From Kitasatospora phosalacinea (GTDB lineage Bacteria; Actinomycetota; Actinomycetes; Streptomycetales; Streptomycetaceae): 64,000 nucleotides of DNA. Below are positions 35,772 to 45,298 of this stretch, one piece after another; the first letter of the stretch is position 1; each line of letters starts with the position of its first letter. Position numbers and translations under genes: made by a program. Below the pieces are notes generated by a model. That model did no database searches. It was not told where the DNA came from and was given only the letters and a program-made list of their open reading frames with translations. Location of the stretch: NCBI RefSeq assembly GCF_030268885.1, contig NZ_BSSA01000009.1:62001-126000 (forward strand). The letters run 5' to 3'.

Positions 35772-36722
35772 GTGCTGTTCCGTCCCACCGTCGCGGCCGA
35801 CCGCGACGGCTTCCTCCCGCTGCTCGTCACCGACCCCGCCAGCACCCTGACGGCCGACACCTACCTGGCCCGGCTCGCCACCGGCGAGTACCACCCGGGG
35901 CGGACGTGGATCGCCGAACCGGCCCCCGGCGCCGCGCCGCTGGCGGTCGCCGTCTGGTGGTCCGGCCCCGCGGACGCCGGGCCCGCCGCGCTCGACGCCG
36001 TGCTGGTCCACCCCTCCGTCCGGTCGTCGGCCGAACGCACCGCGCTGGCCGCCGAGTTGCTCACCGCCGCGCATGCGGCGTACGGGCACGCCCCCGCCTA
36101 CCACCTCTTCCTGCCCGGAGACTGGCACGACCGCCCCGACGCGGTGGCCGCCACGGCCTGGCGGCAGGAGGCCGCCCGGCGGGCCGGGCTCCCGGCGAGC
36201 CTGGAGCGGCTGCGCTACGAGTGGACGGCGGGCGCGGGCCTGCCCGCCCCGAGCGGGCGGCTGCTGTTCCGCGCCGAACCGGACGACGAGGTCTTCGTCG
36301 ACCTGTTCCGCCGCACCCTGACCGGCACCCGCGACGCCACCTCCCGCACCGCCGCCGCCCACCGCGGCGCCGAGGCCCAGGCCCGGGCCGACGTCGCCCT
36401 CTACCGGGACGGCATGCTCGGCGACCGCGGCTGGTGGCGCACCGCCCACACCCCCGACGGCGAGACGGTCGGCTTCGCCGTCCCCTCCCGCAACTCCGCC
36501 GCCCCCGTGGTCGGCTACCTGGGCGTCCTGCCCGAGCACCGCGGCCGCGGCCACGTCGACGACCTGCTCGCCGAGACCACCCGCCTGCTGGCCGTCGAGA
36601 CCGGCGCCGCGCACGTCCGCGCCGACACCGACCTGGCCAACGCCCCGATGGCCGCCGCCTTCGAGCGCCTCGGCTACCGCACCACCGCCCGCCGCCTGGT
36701 CCTCTCCGCCGCCCTGGAGTGA
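35772..36722 (+). CDS. GNAT-family acetyltransferase
   Basis: A 316-residue protein that appears to hold two GNAT-like halves. The C-terminal half has the acetyl-CoA motif VVGYLGVLPEHRGRGHVDDLLAETTRLLA (V-x-x-x-x-R-G-x-G-x-x/D) and the closing NAPMAAAFERLGYRTTARR. The N-terminal half lacks the R/Q-x-x-G-x-G loop and may be structural. It acetylates an unknown small molecule or protein. It starts at a GTG after GGAGGCACC; no closely linked partner gene is seen. Confidence 0.85.
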   Translation: MLFRPTVAADRDGFLPLLVTDPASTLTADTYLARLATGEYHPGRTWIAEPAPGAAPLAVAVWWSGPADAGPAALDAVLVHPSVRSSAERTALAAELLTAAHAAYGHAPAYHLFLPGDWHDRPDAVAATAWRQEAARRAGLPASLERLRYEWTAGAGLPAPSGRLLFRAEPDDEVFVDLFRRTLTGTRDATSRTAAAHRGAEAQARADVALYRDGMLGDRGWWRTAHTPDGETVGFAVPSRNSAAPVVGYLGVLPEHRGRGHVDDLLAETTRLLAVETGAAHVRADTDLANAPMAAAFERLGYRTTARRLVLSAALE

Positions 36723-36741
36723 CACCGGACCGGGCCGCGGT

Positions 36742-36759
36742 GCCGGGCCGCGGCCCGGC
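36742..36759. terminator. 18-bp perfect GC palindrome
   Basis: GCCGGGCCGCGGCCCGGC, 19 bp after the GNAT stop. With a further GGGCCGCGG copy just upstream it can form alternative hairpins. It may terminate the GNAT transcript, though a stem with no loop folds less easily. Confidence 0.4.
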
Positions 36760-36881
36760 GGCGGGCCCGTGTTGCGGGAGCATGACGCCGCGTCACAATC
36801 CCGGCCGCCGGTTGATCACCCCGCCCCCGGTGTGTGAGCGTGGCGGCGTACCACGGAACGAACGGACCGAGGAGGAACCCG

Positions 36882-37901
36882 GTGCCCACCCCCGACCGGC
36901 CGCTGCGCTCGCTGGGATTCCTGACCATCGGCCTGTTCGACGAACACGACCCGGCGGGCGGCCACGAGGCCACCCTGCGGCTGATCGAGCTCGGCGAGCA
37001 GCTCGGCTTCGACACCGCCTGGCTGCGCCACCGGCACCTGCAGTACGGGATCTCCTCCCCGCTGACGGTGCTCGCCGCGGCCAGCCAGCGCACCCGCCGG
37101 ATCGGCCTCGGCACCGCCGTCACCCCGCTCGGCTGGGAGAACCCGCTGCGCTACGCGGAGGACCTCGCCACCGTCGACGTGCTCTCCGGCGGGCGGCTCA
37201 ACCCCGGCGTCAGCGTCGGCGTGCCGATCCACTACGAGGACGTGAAGCGCGCCCTGTACCCGGACACCGCCGACCGGGAGGACTTCGGCTACGGCCGGGT
37301 CGAGCGCCTGCTCGGCCTGCTGCGCGGCCAGCGGGCCAGCAGCTTCCGGGGCACCGAGGGCATCGAGGCGTACTCCGAGCGCGTCCAGCCGCACGTGCCC
37401 GGCCTGGCCGCCCGGGTCTGGTACGGCGGCGGCAGCCTGCGTTCGGTGCGCTGGGCCGGGGAGCACGGGCTGAACCTGCTCACCAGCAGCGTGGTGCGGG
37501 CCGAGGAGAGCGAGAGCTTCGAGGCCAACCAGCTGGCCCTGATCCGGGCCTTCCGGGCCGCCCACCCCGCGGGCGAACGGGCCCGGGTCTCGCACGGACT
37601 GGTGGTCGTCCCCACCGACGGCGCCACCCCGGAGCAGCGCGCCAAGTACCAGGCGTACGCCGAGTCCCGGTACGCCCGCACGCTCGCCCCGCAGGGCCCC
37701 GGCCGACTGCTGTTCGCCCCCGACCTGGTCGGCACCAGCGAGGAGCTCGCCGAGCGGCTGTACGCGCACGCCGGGTTCCGGGAGGCCGACGAGGTGGCCT
37801 TCGCCCTCCCGTTCACCTTCGCGCCGGAGGACTACGCACAGATCCTCACCGACCTGGCCACCCGCCTCGGCCCGCTGCTCGGCTGGCGCCCCGCCGGGTG
37901 A
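36882..37901 (+). CDS. LLM-class flavin-dependent oxidoreductase
   Basis: A 339-residue luciferase-like TIM barrel: LRSLGFLTIGLFDEHDPAGGHEATLRLIELGEQLGFDTAWLRHRHLQYGISSPLTVLAAASQRTRRIGLGTAVTPL, with the GGRLNPGVSVG turn and YGGGSLRSVRWAGEHGLNLL near the flavin phosphate site. It uses FMNH2 from a partner reductase to oxidise an unknown substrate. The GTG at 36882 has GAGGAGG at 36869-36875; the open frame starts 16 codons earlier without a good site. Confidence 0.88.
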   Translation: MPTPDRPLRSLGFLTIGLFDEHDPAGGHEATLRLIELGEQLGFDTAWLRHRHLQYGISSPLTVLAAASQRTRRIGLGTAVTPLGWENPLRYAEDLATVDVLSGGRLNPGVSVGVPIHYEDVKRALYPDTADREDFGYGRVERLLGLLRGQRASSFRGTEGIEAYSERVQPHVPGLAARVWYGGGSLRSVRWAGEHGLNLLTSSVVRAEESESFEANQLALIRAFRAAHPAGERARVSHGLVVVPTDGATPEQRAKYQAYAESRYARTLAPQGPGRLLFAPDLVGTSEELAERLYAHAGFREADEVAFALPFTFAPEDYAQILTDLATRLGPLLGWRPAG

Positions 37902-37952
37902 CGCCCCGGGGCCCGAGCCCCGGCCCCGGGTCCGGCCCTCCGGTCCCGCTCC

Positions 37953-38828
37953 TCAGTCCGCCAGGTGCTCGCGGAGCGCCTGCTGGAAGGCGACCAGGTG
38001 CGGGTCGGCCGAGTTCCGCCCCCGCCAGGTCATGGTGACGGCCGTCCGCAGCTCGCTGCCGCCGACCTCGACCAGGGCGACCTCGCCCCGGTCGACCCGG
38101 CCGCGGACCGCCACCAGCGGCAGCAGCGCGCAGCCCGTCCCGGCCGCCACGCAGGCGGCCAGGGTGTCGATGCTGTCCACCTCGGCGACCGGCTCCCCGC
38201 CGGGCAGCGACCCGAGGACGCCGTCGTACATCTCCCGGAACCCGCAGCCCCGCTGGGTGGCCAGGAAGGGCTCCGCGGCGAGCTCCGCCAGGTCGGCCCG
38301 GCCGCGGGCGGCCAGCGGGTGCCCCGGCGGTGCGATGACCACCAGCGGCTCCTCGGCCAGCGTCTCCGCGCACAGGCCCGGGTCGGCGGGCGGGGCTCCG
38401 AAGGTCAGGCAGAGGTCCAGGTCGCCGCGGAGCACCGACCGGTACAGCTCGCCGCGGTTGTGCTGCGAGACCCGCACCTTCGTCCCCGGCTGCAGCGCCC
38501 GGTAGCGGGCGAGCCCCCCGGGCAGCAGGTGGCGGCTCAGCGTCTCCAGGGCGCCGACGGCCAGCTCCGCGGCCGGCCGGGAGACCGCGGAACGGGCCTC
38601 CGCCAGCAGGCCGAGGATCCGCCCGGTGTACGAGGAGAGCACCTCGCCCTGGGCGGTCAGCCGGATCCGGCGCTGCGAGCGGTCCACCAGCTCGACGCCC
38701 AACTCCCGCTCCAGGGCCTGCACCTGGTCGCTGACGCTGGACTGCGCGTAGTGCAGCTCGCGGGCCGCCTGCGTCATGCTGAGCGTCCGGGCGACCGCCT
38801 CGAAGGTGCGCAGGTGCCGTAGCTCCAC
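37953..38828 (-). CDS. LysR-family regulator
   Basis: A 291-residue LysR protein: N-terminal winged HTH (VELRHLRTFEAVARTLSMTQAARELHYAQSSVSDQVQALERELGVELVDR) and a periplasmic-binding-like effector domain. The GTG at 38828 begins exactly at the family N-terminus. It is divergent from the DHA2 exporter, and a T-N11-A palindrome lies 24 bp upstream of its start, so it most likely controls the exporter and itself. Confidence 0.92.
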   Translation of the reverse strand: MELRHLRTFEAVARTLSMTQAARELHYAQSSVSDQVQALERELGVELVDRSQRRIRLTAQGEVLSSYTGRILGLLAEARSAVSRPAAELAVGALETLSRHLLPGGLARYRALQPGTKVRVSQHNRGELYRSVLRGDLDLCLTFGAPPADPGLCAETLAEEPLVVIAPPGHPLAARGRADLAELAAEPFLATQRGCGFREMYDGVLGSLPGGEPVAEVDSIDTLAACVAAGTGCALLPLVAVRGRVDRGEVALVEVGGSELRTAVTMTWRGRNSADPHLVAFQQALREHLAD

Positions 38829-38851
38829 GTGCTGCCACCCCCCGGCGATCC

Positions 38852-38866
38852 ATCGGCCAGGCCGAT
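38852..38866. promoter_or_regulatory. T-N11-A palindrome, LysR operator
   Basis: ATCGGCC-A-GGCCGAT is a perfect 15-bp dyad containing the T-N11-A core. Additional CCATCGG copies follow at ~38872 and ~38964. It sits between the divergent LysR and exporter genes, nearer to LysR, as usual for the recognition site. Further right, TCCACATG occurs twice in tandem (~38983-38999). Confidence 0.6.
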
Positions 38867-39060
38867 TGTACCCATCGGACGTTCCCGTGCCCGGCACGGC
38901 CAACTCCCGCCCCGGGCACGGGAGAATGGGATCTCCACCCCCCAGCCCGAACCGATGGCCCCCCATCGGCACGTCCGCACGTCCACATGTCCACATGTCG
39001 ACGCTCGGGCGGCCCGGGAGCCGGGGGCAGCACGCCGTTTCCCGAACGAGGAGCACGCCC

Positions 39061-40479
39061 ATGGCCACCCAGGCCGACCCCCGAGCCGCCGCCACCACCC
39101 CGGCCGGGTCCGCAGGACCCCCGCGCACCCTGCTGGTCGGGCTCTCGCTCGGCTACTTCATGGTGCTGCTGGACACGACCGTCGTCTCGGTCGCCCTCCC
39201 CGCCATCGCCGAGCACCTCGGCGTCGGCCTCAGCGGCCTGCAGTGGGTCACCAACGGCTACACCGTCACCTTCGCCGCCCTGCTGCTCACCGCGGGCTGG
39301 CTCGCGGACCGCTTCGGCGGCCGCCGGGTCTTCCTCTGCGGCCTGGTCGCGTTCGGCGCGCTGTCCGGCCTCTCCGCGCTGGCGACCACCCTGCCCGCGC
39401 TGGTCGCGCTGCGGCTGGCCCTGGGCGCGGCGGGGGCACTGCTGCTGCCCTCCTCGCTCGCGGTGGTCACCCACGCGTACCCCGAACCGGCGGCCCGGGC
39501 CCGGGCGGTGGGCTCCTGGGCGGCGATCACGGGCGCGGCCCTGGCGGCCGGGCCGGTGGTCGGCGGCGTGCTGACCGACACCGTCGGCTGGCGCGCGATC
39601 TTCCTGGTCAACGTGCCGCTGGCGGCGGCCGGCCTGCTGCTCACCGCCCGGCTGGCCCCGGAGACCGCCCGCAAGCCGCGCGGCGGGCTCGACCTGACCG
39701 GCCAGGTCAGCTCGGTGGTCGCGCTGGCCGCCCTGGTGTACGCCCTGATCGAGGGCCCGGACGCGGGCTGGGGCTCCGCCCGGGTGCTGGCCGCCGCCGC
39801 GCTCACGGTGCTCGCCGCAGCCGTCTTCGCCGCGGCCGAACTGCGGGCCGGGGACGCGGCGATGGTCCCGCTGCGGATGTTCCGCAGCCCCGGCTTCTCC
39901 GCCGCGGTCGGGGCGGGCCTGCTGGCCAACTTCGGGCTCTCCGGGCTGCTGTTCGTGCTCTCGCTGTTCTTCCAGGACGGCCGCGGCTACTCGCCCGCCG
40001 TGGCGGGCCTGGTCTTCCTGCCGCTGACCCTGCCGACCGCCTTCAACCCGATCTACACCGGCCGCCTGGTCGGCCGGATCGGGCCGCGCCGTCCCGCCAC
40101 CCTCGGCTTCGTGCTGATGGGCGTCGGCGCACTGGTGCAGGCCCCGTTCACCGGCGACTCGGCGACCGCCCTGGCCGCCACCGTGCTCGGCCTGCTGGCC
40201 TTCGGCTCCGGCGTCTCCTTCGCCCTGCCCGCCCTGGTCGCCGGCATGGCCAGCACCGTCCCCGCCGAGTTCGCGGGCACCGGCGCGGGCGTCCTCAACT
40301 CGGCCCGCCAGGTCGGCGCCTCACTCGGCGTCGCCGTCCTCGGCGTCGTCCTCGGCCTGTCCCCCTCCGGCCCCGACGGCACCCGCTGGGCGCTGGCCGC
40401 GGCCGGTGCGCTCCTGCTGCTCGGCGCCGCCGTCACCGCCACCGGCCTGCCCGGCAGGACCCCCGCGGCCAGGTCCTGA
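39061..40479 (+). CDS. MFS drug exporter, DHA2 (EmrB/QacA) type
   Basis: A 472-residue transporter with about 14 hydrophobic segments. Motif A (GWLADRFGGRRVF), the DHA2 motif LDTTVVSVALPAI in the first helix and the antiporter motif C region (AITGAALAAGPVVGGVL) are clear. It exports drugs or metabolites by proton antiport. The ATG at 39061 starts just before the first helix. The divergent LysR gene is the likely regulator. The substrate is unknown. Confidence 0.92.
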   Translation: MATQADPRAAATTPAGSAGPPRTLLVGLSLGYFMVLLDTTVVSVALPAIAEHLGVGLSGLQWVTNGYTVTFAALLLTAGWLADRFGGRRVFLCGLVAFGALSGLSALATTLPALVALRLALGAAGALLLPSSLAVVTHAYPEPAARARAVGSWAAITGAALAAGPVVGGVLTDTVGWRAIFLVNVPLAAAGLLLTARLAPETARKPRGGLDLTGQVSSVVALAALVYALIEGPDAGWGSARVLAAAALTVLAAAVFAAAELRAGDAAMVPLRMFRSPGFSAAVGAGLLANFGLSGLLFVLSLFFQDGRGYSPAVAGLVFLPLTLPTAFNPIYTGRLVGRIGPRRPATLGFVLMGVGALVQAPFTGDSATALAATVLGLLAFGSGVSFALPALVAGMASTVPAEFAGTGAGVLNSARQVGASLGVAVLGVVLGLSPSGPDGTRWALAAAGALLLLGAAVTATGLPGRTPAARS

Positions 40480-40687
40480 CCCCGGCCCGTCCGGCCCCGT
40501 CCCCGGGCGTCGGCATCCGGGCGCCGGCCCGGCCCGGCTCGGTGCCGCGTCCGGGCTCCGGTGTCCGGCCAGGGCCCCGGGGCGGTCGAGGACTGCGGCC
40601 CCCCGGTGCGGTCCGGGGCGCCGTGCCCGCCGCCGCTCCGGCCGGGCCCCGCGGAGCGGAATCGTCGCGTCCGGATATCCTGCCGCG

Positions 40688-42127
40688 ATGGACCGACCGC
40701 CCCCACGCAGCGAGACCCGCCCGGAGCGCTGGTACCGGCAGGTGGGCCGACGCGGCTGGACGGCCTTCGCCGCCGCCTGGGGCGGCTACGTCCTGGACGG
40801 CTTCGACTTCGTCCTGATCACCCTCGTCCTCACCGAGGTCCGGGCCGAGTTCGGACTCGACGCCGTACAGGCCGCCTCGCTGGTCTCGGCCGCGTTCGTC
40901 AGCCGCTGGCTCGGCGGGATGCTGCTGGGCGCGCTCGGCGACCGCCGCGGACGGCGGGCCGCGATGACCGCCAGCATCCTGCTGTTCTCCCTCGGCACCC
41001 TGGCCTGCGGCCTCGCCCAGGGCTACGGGACGCTGTACGCCGCCCGGCTGGTGGTCGGGCTCGGCATGGCGGGGGAGTACAGCGCCAGCGCCACCTACGT
41101 GATGGAGAGCTGGCCGGAACGGGTGCGCGGGCGGGCCAGCGGCTTCCTGATCTCCGGCTACTCGATCGGCACCGTCCTCGCCGCCCAGGTCTACAGCCAG
41201 GTGGTGCCCGCGCTCGGCTGGCGCTGGATGTTCTACCTCGGCGTGCTGCCCGCCCTGTTCGCGCTGTGGATGCGCCGCGCCCTGCCCGAGGCCGAGGACT
41301 GGGAGGAGGCGATCGCCGACACCGCGACCCGCCCCAACCCGTTCCGCCCGCTGTTCACCCGGCCCGACGGCACCCCCTCGCCGCGCCGCGCCGCTCTCCA
41401 CCTCACCCTCGCCGCCTGCGCCTCCGCCGCCCTGCTGGCCCTGTTCACCGGCCGCGCCCCGTCCACCGCCACCGCCTGGCTGCTCGCCCTGCTGGCCGCC
41501 ACCGCCCTAGGCACCCTGGCCGTCCGGCTCGGCAGCCCCGGCCACCGGGTGCTGTACCTCGCGCTGACCGTCACCGTCTTCGCCGGGTTCCTGTACACCT
41601 GGCCCGTCCAGGCGCTGCTGCCCACCTACCTCAAGACCGAACTGCACTACGGCGCCGACCAGGTCCGCGACGTGCTGTTCTGGGCCGGGTTCGGCACCGC
41701 CGCGGGGTGCGTGCTGGCCGGGTTCACCGGTGACCGCCTCGGCCCCGCCAAGGCGTACGCGCTGACCCTCGCCGCCTCCCTCGCCTTCGTGTTCCCGGTC
41801 TTCGCCGTCCGGGACGACCTGCTGCTGCTCGGCGTCCTGCTGTTCCTGCTGCAGGCCACCAGCTTCGGCATCTCCGGACTGCTGCCCCGCTACCTCGGCG
41901 GCCACCTGCCGGTCGAACGCCGCGCCTCCGGCCTCGGCTTCGTCTACAACGTCGGCGCGCTCGGCGGCGCCGTCGCCCCGCTGCTCGGCGCCCGCCTCGC
42001 CGAGGGGCGCCCGCTCGGCCAGTCGCTGGCCGTGCTCACCTTCGGCCTCAGCCTGCTCGTCATCCTGCTGATCGGCCTGGACGTCCCCGGCCGCCTGCAC
42101 CGCCTCGCCGACCGCCCCGCCCCCTGA
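40688..42127 (+). CDS. MFS sugar-acid carrier, NanT-like
   Basis: A 479-residue 12-helix symporter. The first helix reads YVLDGFDFVLITLVLTEV, and motif A (GALGDRRGRRAAMTAS) and GMAGEYSASATYVMESWPERVRGRASGFLISGYSIG follow. This G-x-GGEY/AGEY-S motif is typical of the sialate:H+ symporter and aromatic-acid subfamilies. On its own it would be either; the adjoining sialidase, nanE, nanA and kinase genes make sialic acid the likely substrate. It ends 18 bp before the operator of the GntR gene on the same strand. It would give a second uptake route beside the ABC importer. Confidence 0.75.
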   Translation: MDRPPPRSETRPERWYRQVGRRGWTAFAAAWGGYVLDGFDFVLITLVLTEVRAEFGLDAVQAASLVSAAFVSRWLGGMLLGALGDRRGRRAAMTASILLFSLGTLACGLAQGYGTLYAARLVVGLGMAGEYSASATYVMESWPERVRGRASGFLISGYSIGTVLAAQVYSQVVPALGWRWMFYLGVLPALFALWMRRALPEAEDWEEAIADTATRPNPFRPLFTRPDGTPSPRRAALHLTLAACASAALLALFTGRAPSTATAWLLALLAATALGTLAVRLGSPGHRVLYLALTVTVFAGFLYTWPVQALLPTYLKTELHYGADQVRDVLFWAGFGTAAGCVLAGFTGDRLGPAKAYALTLAASLAFVFPVFAVRDDLLLLGVLLFLLQATSFGISGLLPRYLGGHLPVERRASGLGFVYNVGALGGAVAPLLGARLAEGRPLGQSLAVLTFGLSLLVILLIGLDVPGRLHRLADRPAP

Positions 42128-42145
42128 CCTTCCGCCCGCTGGTCA

Positions 42146-42179
42146 GACATCGGATGTCCGGGCACCGGGCTGGTACGCT
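42146..42179 (+). promoter_or_regulatory. GACATC-N-GATGTC operator at GntR-1 promoter
   Basis: GACATC-G-GATGTC at 42146-42158 overlaps the position expected for the -35 of a promoter whose -10 is TACGCT (42174-42179), upstream of the GntR gene at 42258. It is one of five copies in the sialate block and implies autoregulation. Confidence 0.75.
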
Positions 42180-42257
42180 GACAGCCCCCGTGGCCCGACG
42201 CCACGCGGTCGAACGCCCGGCGGGACGCGCCGGGCGGCGGAGAAGGGGACAGCACCG

Positions 42258-43019
42258 GTGGCCGAGACCATCCGCACCAAGGGCGCCGCGTCGCCGCGGC
42301 CACTGCGCCGGCACGAGGTGGCCGAGCGGATCAAGCGCTACATCATCGACAACCGGCTGCGCCCCGGCGACCTGCTGCCCAGCGAGGGCGAACTGTGCGA
42401 GGCGCTCGGCGCCAGCCGCTCCAGCGTCCGCGAGGCCGTCAAGACGCTCGACGCCCTGGACATCGTCGAGGTCCGGCACGGCCACGGCACCTACGTCGGA
42501 CGACTCAGCATGTCCGCCCTGGTCGAGGGCCTCACCTTCCGCGGACTGCTCAGCCCCGACGACGACTTCAAGGTGCTGGAGGAACTCGTCGACGTCCGCG
42601 AGGTGCTGGAGCGCGGCATGGCCCAGCGCATCCTGGACACCCTGCACGCCGACCACATCACCGCCCTGGAGGAACTGGTCGACGAGATGGAGGCCGGACT
42701 GGCCGCCGGCCAGGAGGTCATCGCGATCGACCGCCGCTTCCACGCCCTGCTGGTCGAACCGCTCAAGAACGAGATCATCAGCCAGTTCTCCTCCGCCTGC
42801 TGGGACGTGTACGGCATCGTCGCCCCCCACCTGCACGTCATCACCAAGCAGGACGAACTCGACACCGTCAACGCCCACCGCGCCGTGGTCGCCGCCGTCC
42901 GCGCCGGAGACCCCACCGCCTTCGACCGCGCCGTCGAGGCCCACTACCGCCCGGCCCGCCGCCGGATCGCCGCCGCCCGCGAACGCAACGCCAAGGCTGC
43001 CGCGCAGAACGGCAGTTGA
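42258..43019 (+). CDS. GntR-family regulator 1 (FadR-type)
   Basis: A 253-residue FCD/FadR-class protein: winged HTH at ~15-75 (VAERIKRYIIDNRLRPGDLLPSEGELCEALGASRSSVREAVKTLDALDIVEVRHGHGTYVG) and an all-helical effector domain (~85-235) with the His/Asp metal-site pattern (DRRFHALLVEPL ... NAHRAVVAAV). It is a close paralogue of the GntR protein at 54948, nearly identical in the recognition helix and hinge. Both probably bind GACATC-N-GATGTC and sense a sialate-pathway intermediate such as Neu5Ac or ManNAc-6-P. Start is a GTG after GAAGGGG. Confidence 0.9.
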   Translation: MAETIRTKGAASPRPLRRHEVAERIKRYIIDNRLRPGDLLPSEGELCEALGASRSSVREAVKTLDALDIVEVRHGHGTYVGRLSMSALVEGLTFRGLLSPDDDFKVLEELVDVREVLERGMAQRILDTLHADHITALEELVDEMEAGLAAGQEVIAIDRRFHALLVEPLKNEIISQFSSACWDVYGIVAPHLHVITKQDELDTVNAHRAVVAAVRAGDPTAFDRAVEAHYRPARRRIAAARERNAKAAAQNGS

Positions 43020-43243
43020 CCGCCCGACGGGCAAGAGGTGGCAGGACGACCCGGCCACGGCCGTCCCGTTCCTGCTCCGCACCGCGGCCGACCCGAACGG
43101 TTGCCACCGCCGCCACGCGCTGCGCGTGACCGCAGGGCCGGATCTCCCTGGAGGCCCTGCTCCACCCCGGGCGTGCGCAGCCGGAACGGATCGGGACCGA
43201 GGAGCCCCCGTTCCAGCTCCCCGGTCCCACGGCTGGCGCTCCG

Positions 43244-45064
43244 TCAGGAGGAACTCACCCAGGCGGTGGTGAAGTCGGTGTACACGATGCCTCCGGTGCT
43301 CCCGATCTCGTACAGGTCGGCCACCGTGCCGTCGTTGAGCACCGCCGCGCTGGAGTAGCCGCTCGGGCCGGCCTTGAGCAGGGCGCGGTGCGGCCAGCTG
43401 GCGCCGTCGTCCTGGCTGATCCGGACGGTGAGGTCCCGGCGGGTGGCGTTGTCGGAGGTGGCGGCGTTGGAGAGGACCGCGGTGGAGCTGAGCAGCGGGT
43501 GCCCGGCCGGGTCGACGTCGGTGGGGCGCAGGTAGGAGATCTCGTCGCCGTTGCACCCCGGATCCAGCAGGCCGGAGTTCCACGCGGTGCCGAACGTCCC
43601 GGCGACGTCGGTGCCGCCCGTGGTGGTGGCGTACCAGCGGTTGCCGCCCGCGTTGGAGCGCATGTTCTGGACGACCTTGCCGGTGCCGCGCTGGACCGCC
43701 TTGGACTCGTTCACGCCGGTGGCCGCCGAGCCGCCGGAGTGCCAGCTCGCGCCGTGGTCGTCGGAGTAGAGGTTCGCCGCGTGGTCGCCCGCCGCGTCGT
43801 GGTAGACCATCGGCTGCACCAGGCGGCCCGAGGCGAGTTGCACGCCGTGGCCGGAGGAGGCGAACATGCCCGCCCAACTCGCGTCCCGGACGGACGGGTT
43901 GAGGTCGACGGGGGAGCTCCAGGTGGCGCCGTCGTCGTCCGAGGTGACGTACATGACGTGGGTGTTGGTGGTGGAGGCGGCCGAGGTGTCCCCGGCCGTG
44001 GAGCCGTAGTAGCCGACGCCGACCTTCGGCGCGTAGGTGAAGAAGCAGAACACCCGACCGGTGGTCCGGTCCACCAGCAGGCTGGAGTCGCCGTAGCCCT
44101 CCGCGGTGGTCGCCGGGTGCGCGATGATCCGCGGCGCCGAGAAGGTCACCCCGCCGTCGGTCGAACGGACCATCACCACCTGGATGTTGTTCGTCCCCCC
44201 GCCGAGGTCCGCCCCGCCGTCGATCCGGGCGTCCGCGGTCGCGATCACCGTGCCGGACGCGGTCTGGGCCAGCGCCGGGATCCGCACCGACTTCGCGGTG
44301 GTGGTCGTGGTGGTGTAGGAGAGCCCGTCCGCGGAGCGGGTGTTGACGCCGCTGATCGGGGTGGCGGTGGTGAGCACGGTCTGCGCGTTCATGCCCGGGG
44401 TGCCCGGCGCCAGGCCGCAGTTCGCGGTGCCGGACTCGCTGTCGGTCCAACTGCTCCCGGCCGCCGAGAGGTTGAAGGCGTACGGGGTGCCGTTCGGGAC
44501 GGTCCAGTACAGCGAGGAGTCGCCGGACATCGCCGGGACGGTCACCGTCCAGGGCGAGTTGGTCCGACCCGGCCAGGCCACGGTGAAGGTCTGCGCGGCG
44601 GCGGTGCGGTTGTCCAGCGTCACCCGCAGGCGGTGGCTCGCGGGCAGCGAGCCGTCGGCGTTCCGCGGGCACTCCAGGCTGACGGTGGCGGCCAGCGCGT
44701 CCGTGCAGTCCAGGGTGCCGCTGACGGTGCTGTCGTAACCCTGCGGGGTGGTGGTGCGGAAGGTGTAGGCGGTGCCGGACGGCTTGGTGAAGTAGAAGTG
44801 GCCGGAGTCGAAGGCGGCGACGGTCGCCGTCCACGTGCCGTTGCCCGGCCAGGTCAGGGTGAAGGTGGTCGGGGCGGCGGTGTTGTTCACCACCGTCTGC
44901 TGGATCCGGCCGCCCGAGGCGCAGTCCTGGCTGACCACGGCCGACTGGCCGACGGGGGAGGCGGCCGCCGCGGTGGCGGCGCCGAGCGGGAGGGCGGTGG
45001 CGGCCAGGGAGGCCAGGGCTGTTGCGCCGAGCAGGGTGCGGGCGCGCGGGGAGGACAGGGTCAC
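43244..45064 (-). CDS. nanH: Secreted GH33 sialidase
   Basis: A 606-residue exported exo-alpha-sialidase. After a signal peptide (1-35) come two tandem ~75-90-residue beta modules, residues ~46-120 and ~129-217, each bounded by Cys and sharing a TFT(L/V)xWPG pattern. The six-bladed propeller shows the RIP motif (Arg261), four Asp boxes (301-308, 375-382, 434-441, 550-557), a general-base Glu in NESKAV (453), Arg469 and the nucleophilic Tyr570 in SGYSS. It releases sialic acid from glycoconjugates outside the cell. The start is GTG. Its promoter (-35 TTGACC, -10 TAGGGT) lies between two copies of the regulon operator. Confidence 0.95.
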   Translation of the reverse strand: MTLSSPRARTLLGATALASLAATALPLGAATAAAASPVGQSAVVSQDCASGGRIQQTVVNNTAAPTTFTLTWPGNGTWTATVAAFDSGHFYFTKPSGTAYTFRTTTPQGYDSTVSGTLDCTDALAATVSLECPRNADGSLPASHRLRVTLDNRTAAAQTFTVAWPGRTNSPWTVTVPAMSGDSSLYWTVPNGTPYAFNLSAAGSSWTDSESGTANCGLAPGTPGMNAQTVLTTATPISGVNTRSADGLSYTTTTTTAKSVRIPALAQTASGTVIATADARIDGGADLGGGTNNIQVVMVRSTDGGVTFSAPRIIAHPATTAEGYGDSSLLVDRTTGRVFCFFTYAPKVGVGYYGSTAGDTSAASTTNTHVMYVTSDDDGATWSSPVDLNPSVRDASWAGMFASSGHGVQLASGRLVQPMVYHDAAGDHAANLYSDDHGASWHSGGSAATGVNESKAVQRGTGKVVQNMRSNAGGNRWYATTTGGTDVAGTFGTAWNSGLLDPGCNGDEISYLRPTDVDPAGHPLLSSTAVLSNAATSDNATRRDLTVRISQDDGASWPHRALLKAGPSGYSSAAVLNDGTVADLYEIGSTGGIVYTDFTTAWVSSS

Positions 45065-45113
45065 GAAGTACTCGCAATCGTCCGATGGGGGGGTGACGAG
45101 GGATCAGAGCAAG

Positions 45114-45192
45114 GACATCTGATGTCTGGTCAGCGACCCTAGGGAGGTCGGGAGGTGGCGGTCAAGGTATCTGACGTAAGACATCAGATGTC
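45114..45192 (-). promoter_or_regulatory. Sialidase promoter with two flanking operators
   Basis: On the minus strand TTGACC (45165-45160), an 18-bp spacer and TAGGGT (45141-45136) make a good promoter for the sialidase. GACATC-A-GATGTC (45180-45192) lies just upstream of the -35, and GACATC-T-GATGTC (45114-45126) lies at or just after the start point. Two sites about 66 bp apart centre to centre would allow looping or double blocking. Confidence 0.85.
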
Positions 45193-45298
45193 CTGGGAGG
45201 GATGCTGCGCGTCGAGCCCCCGAGGGTGTGCGAACATGCCGACCGAGGGGGCCGCCGCGACCGGTGGGGCCGTACCAGGAAGAGGGCGGGGACGGATC

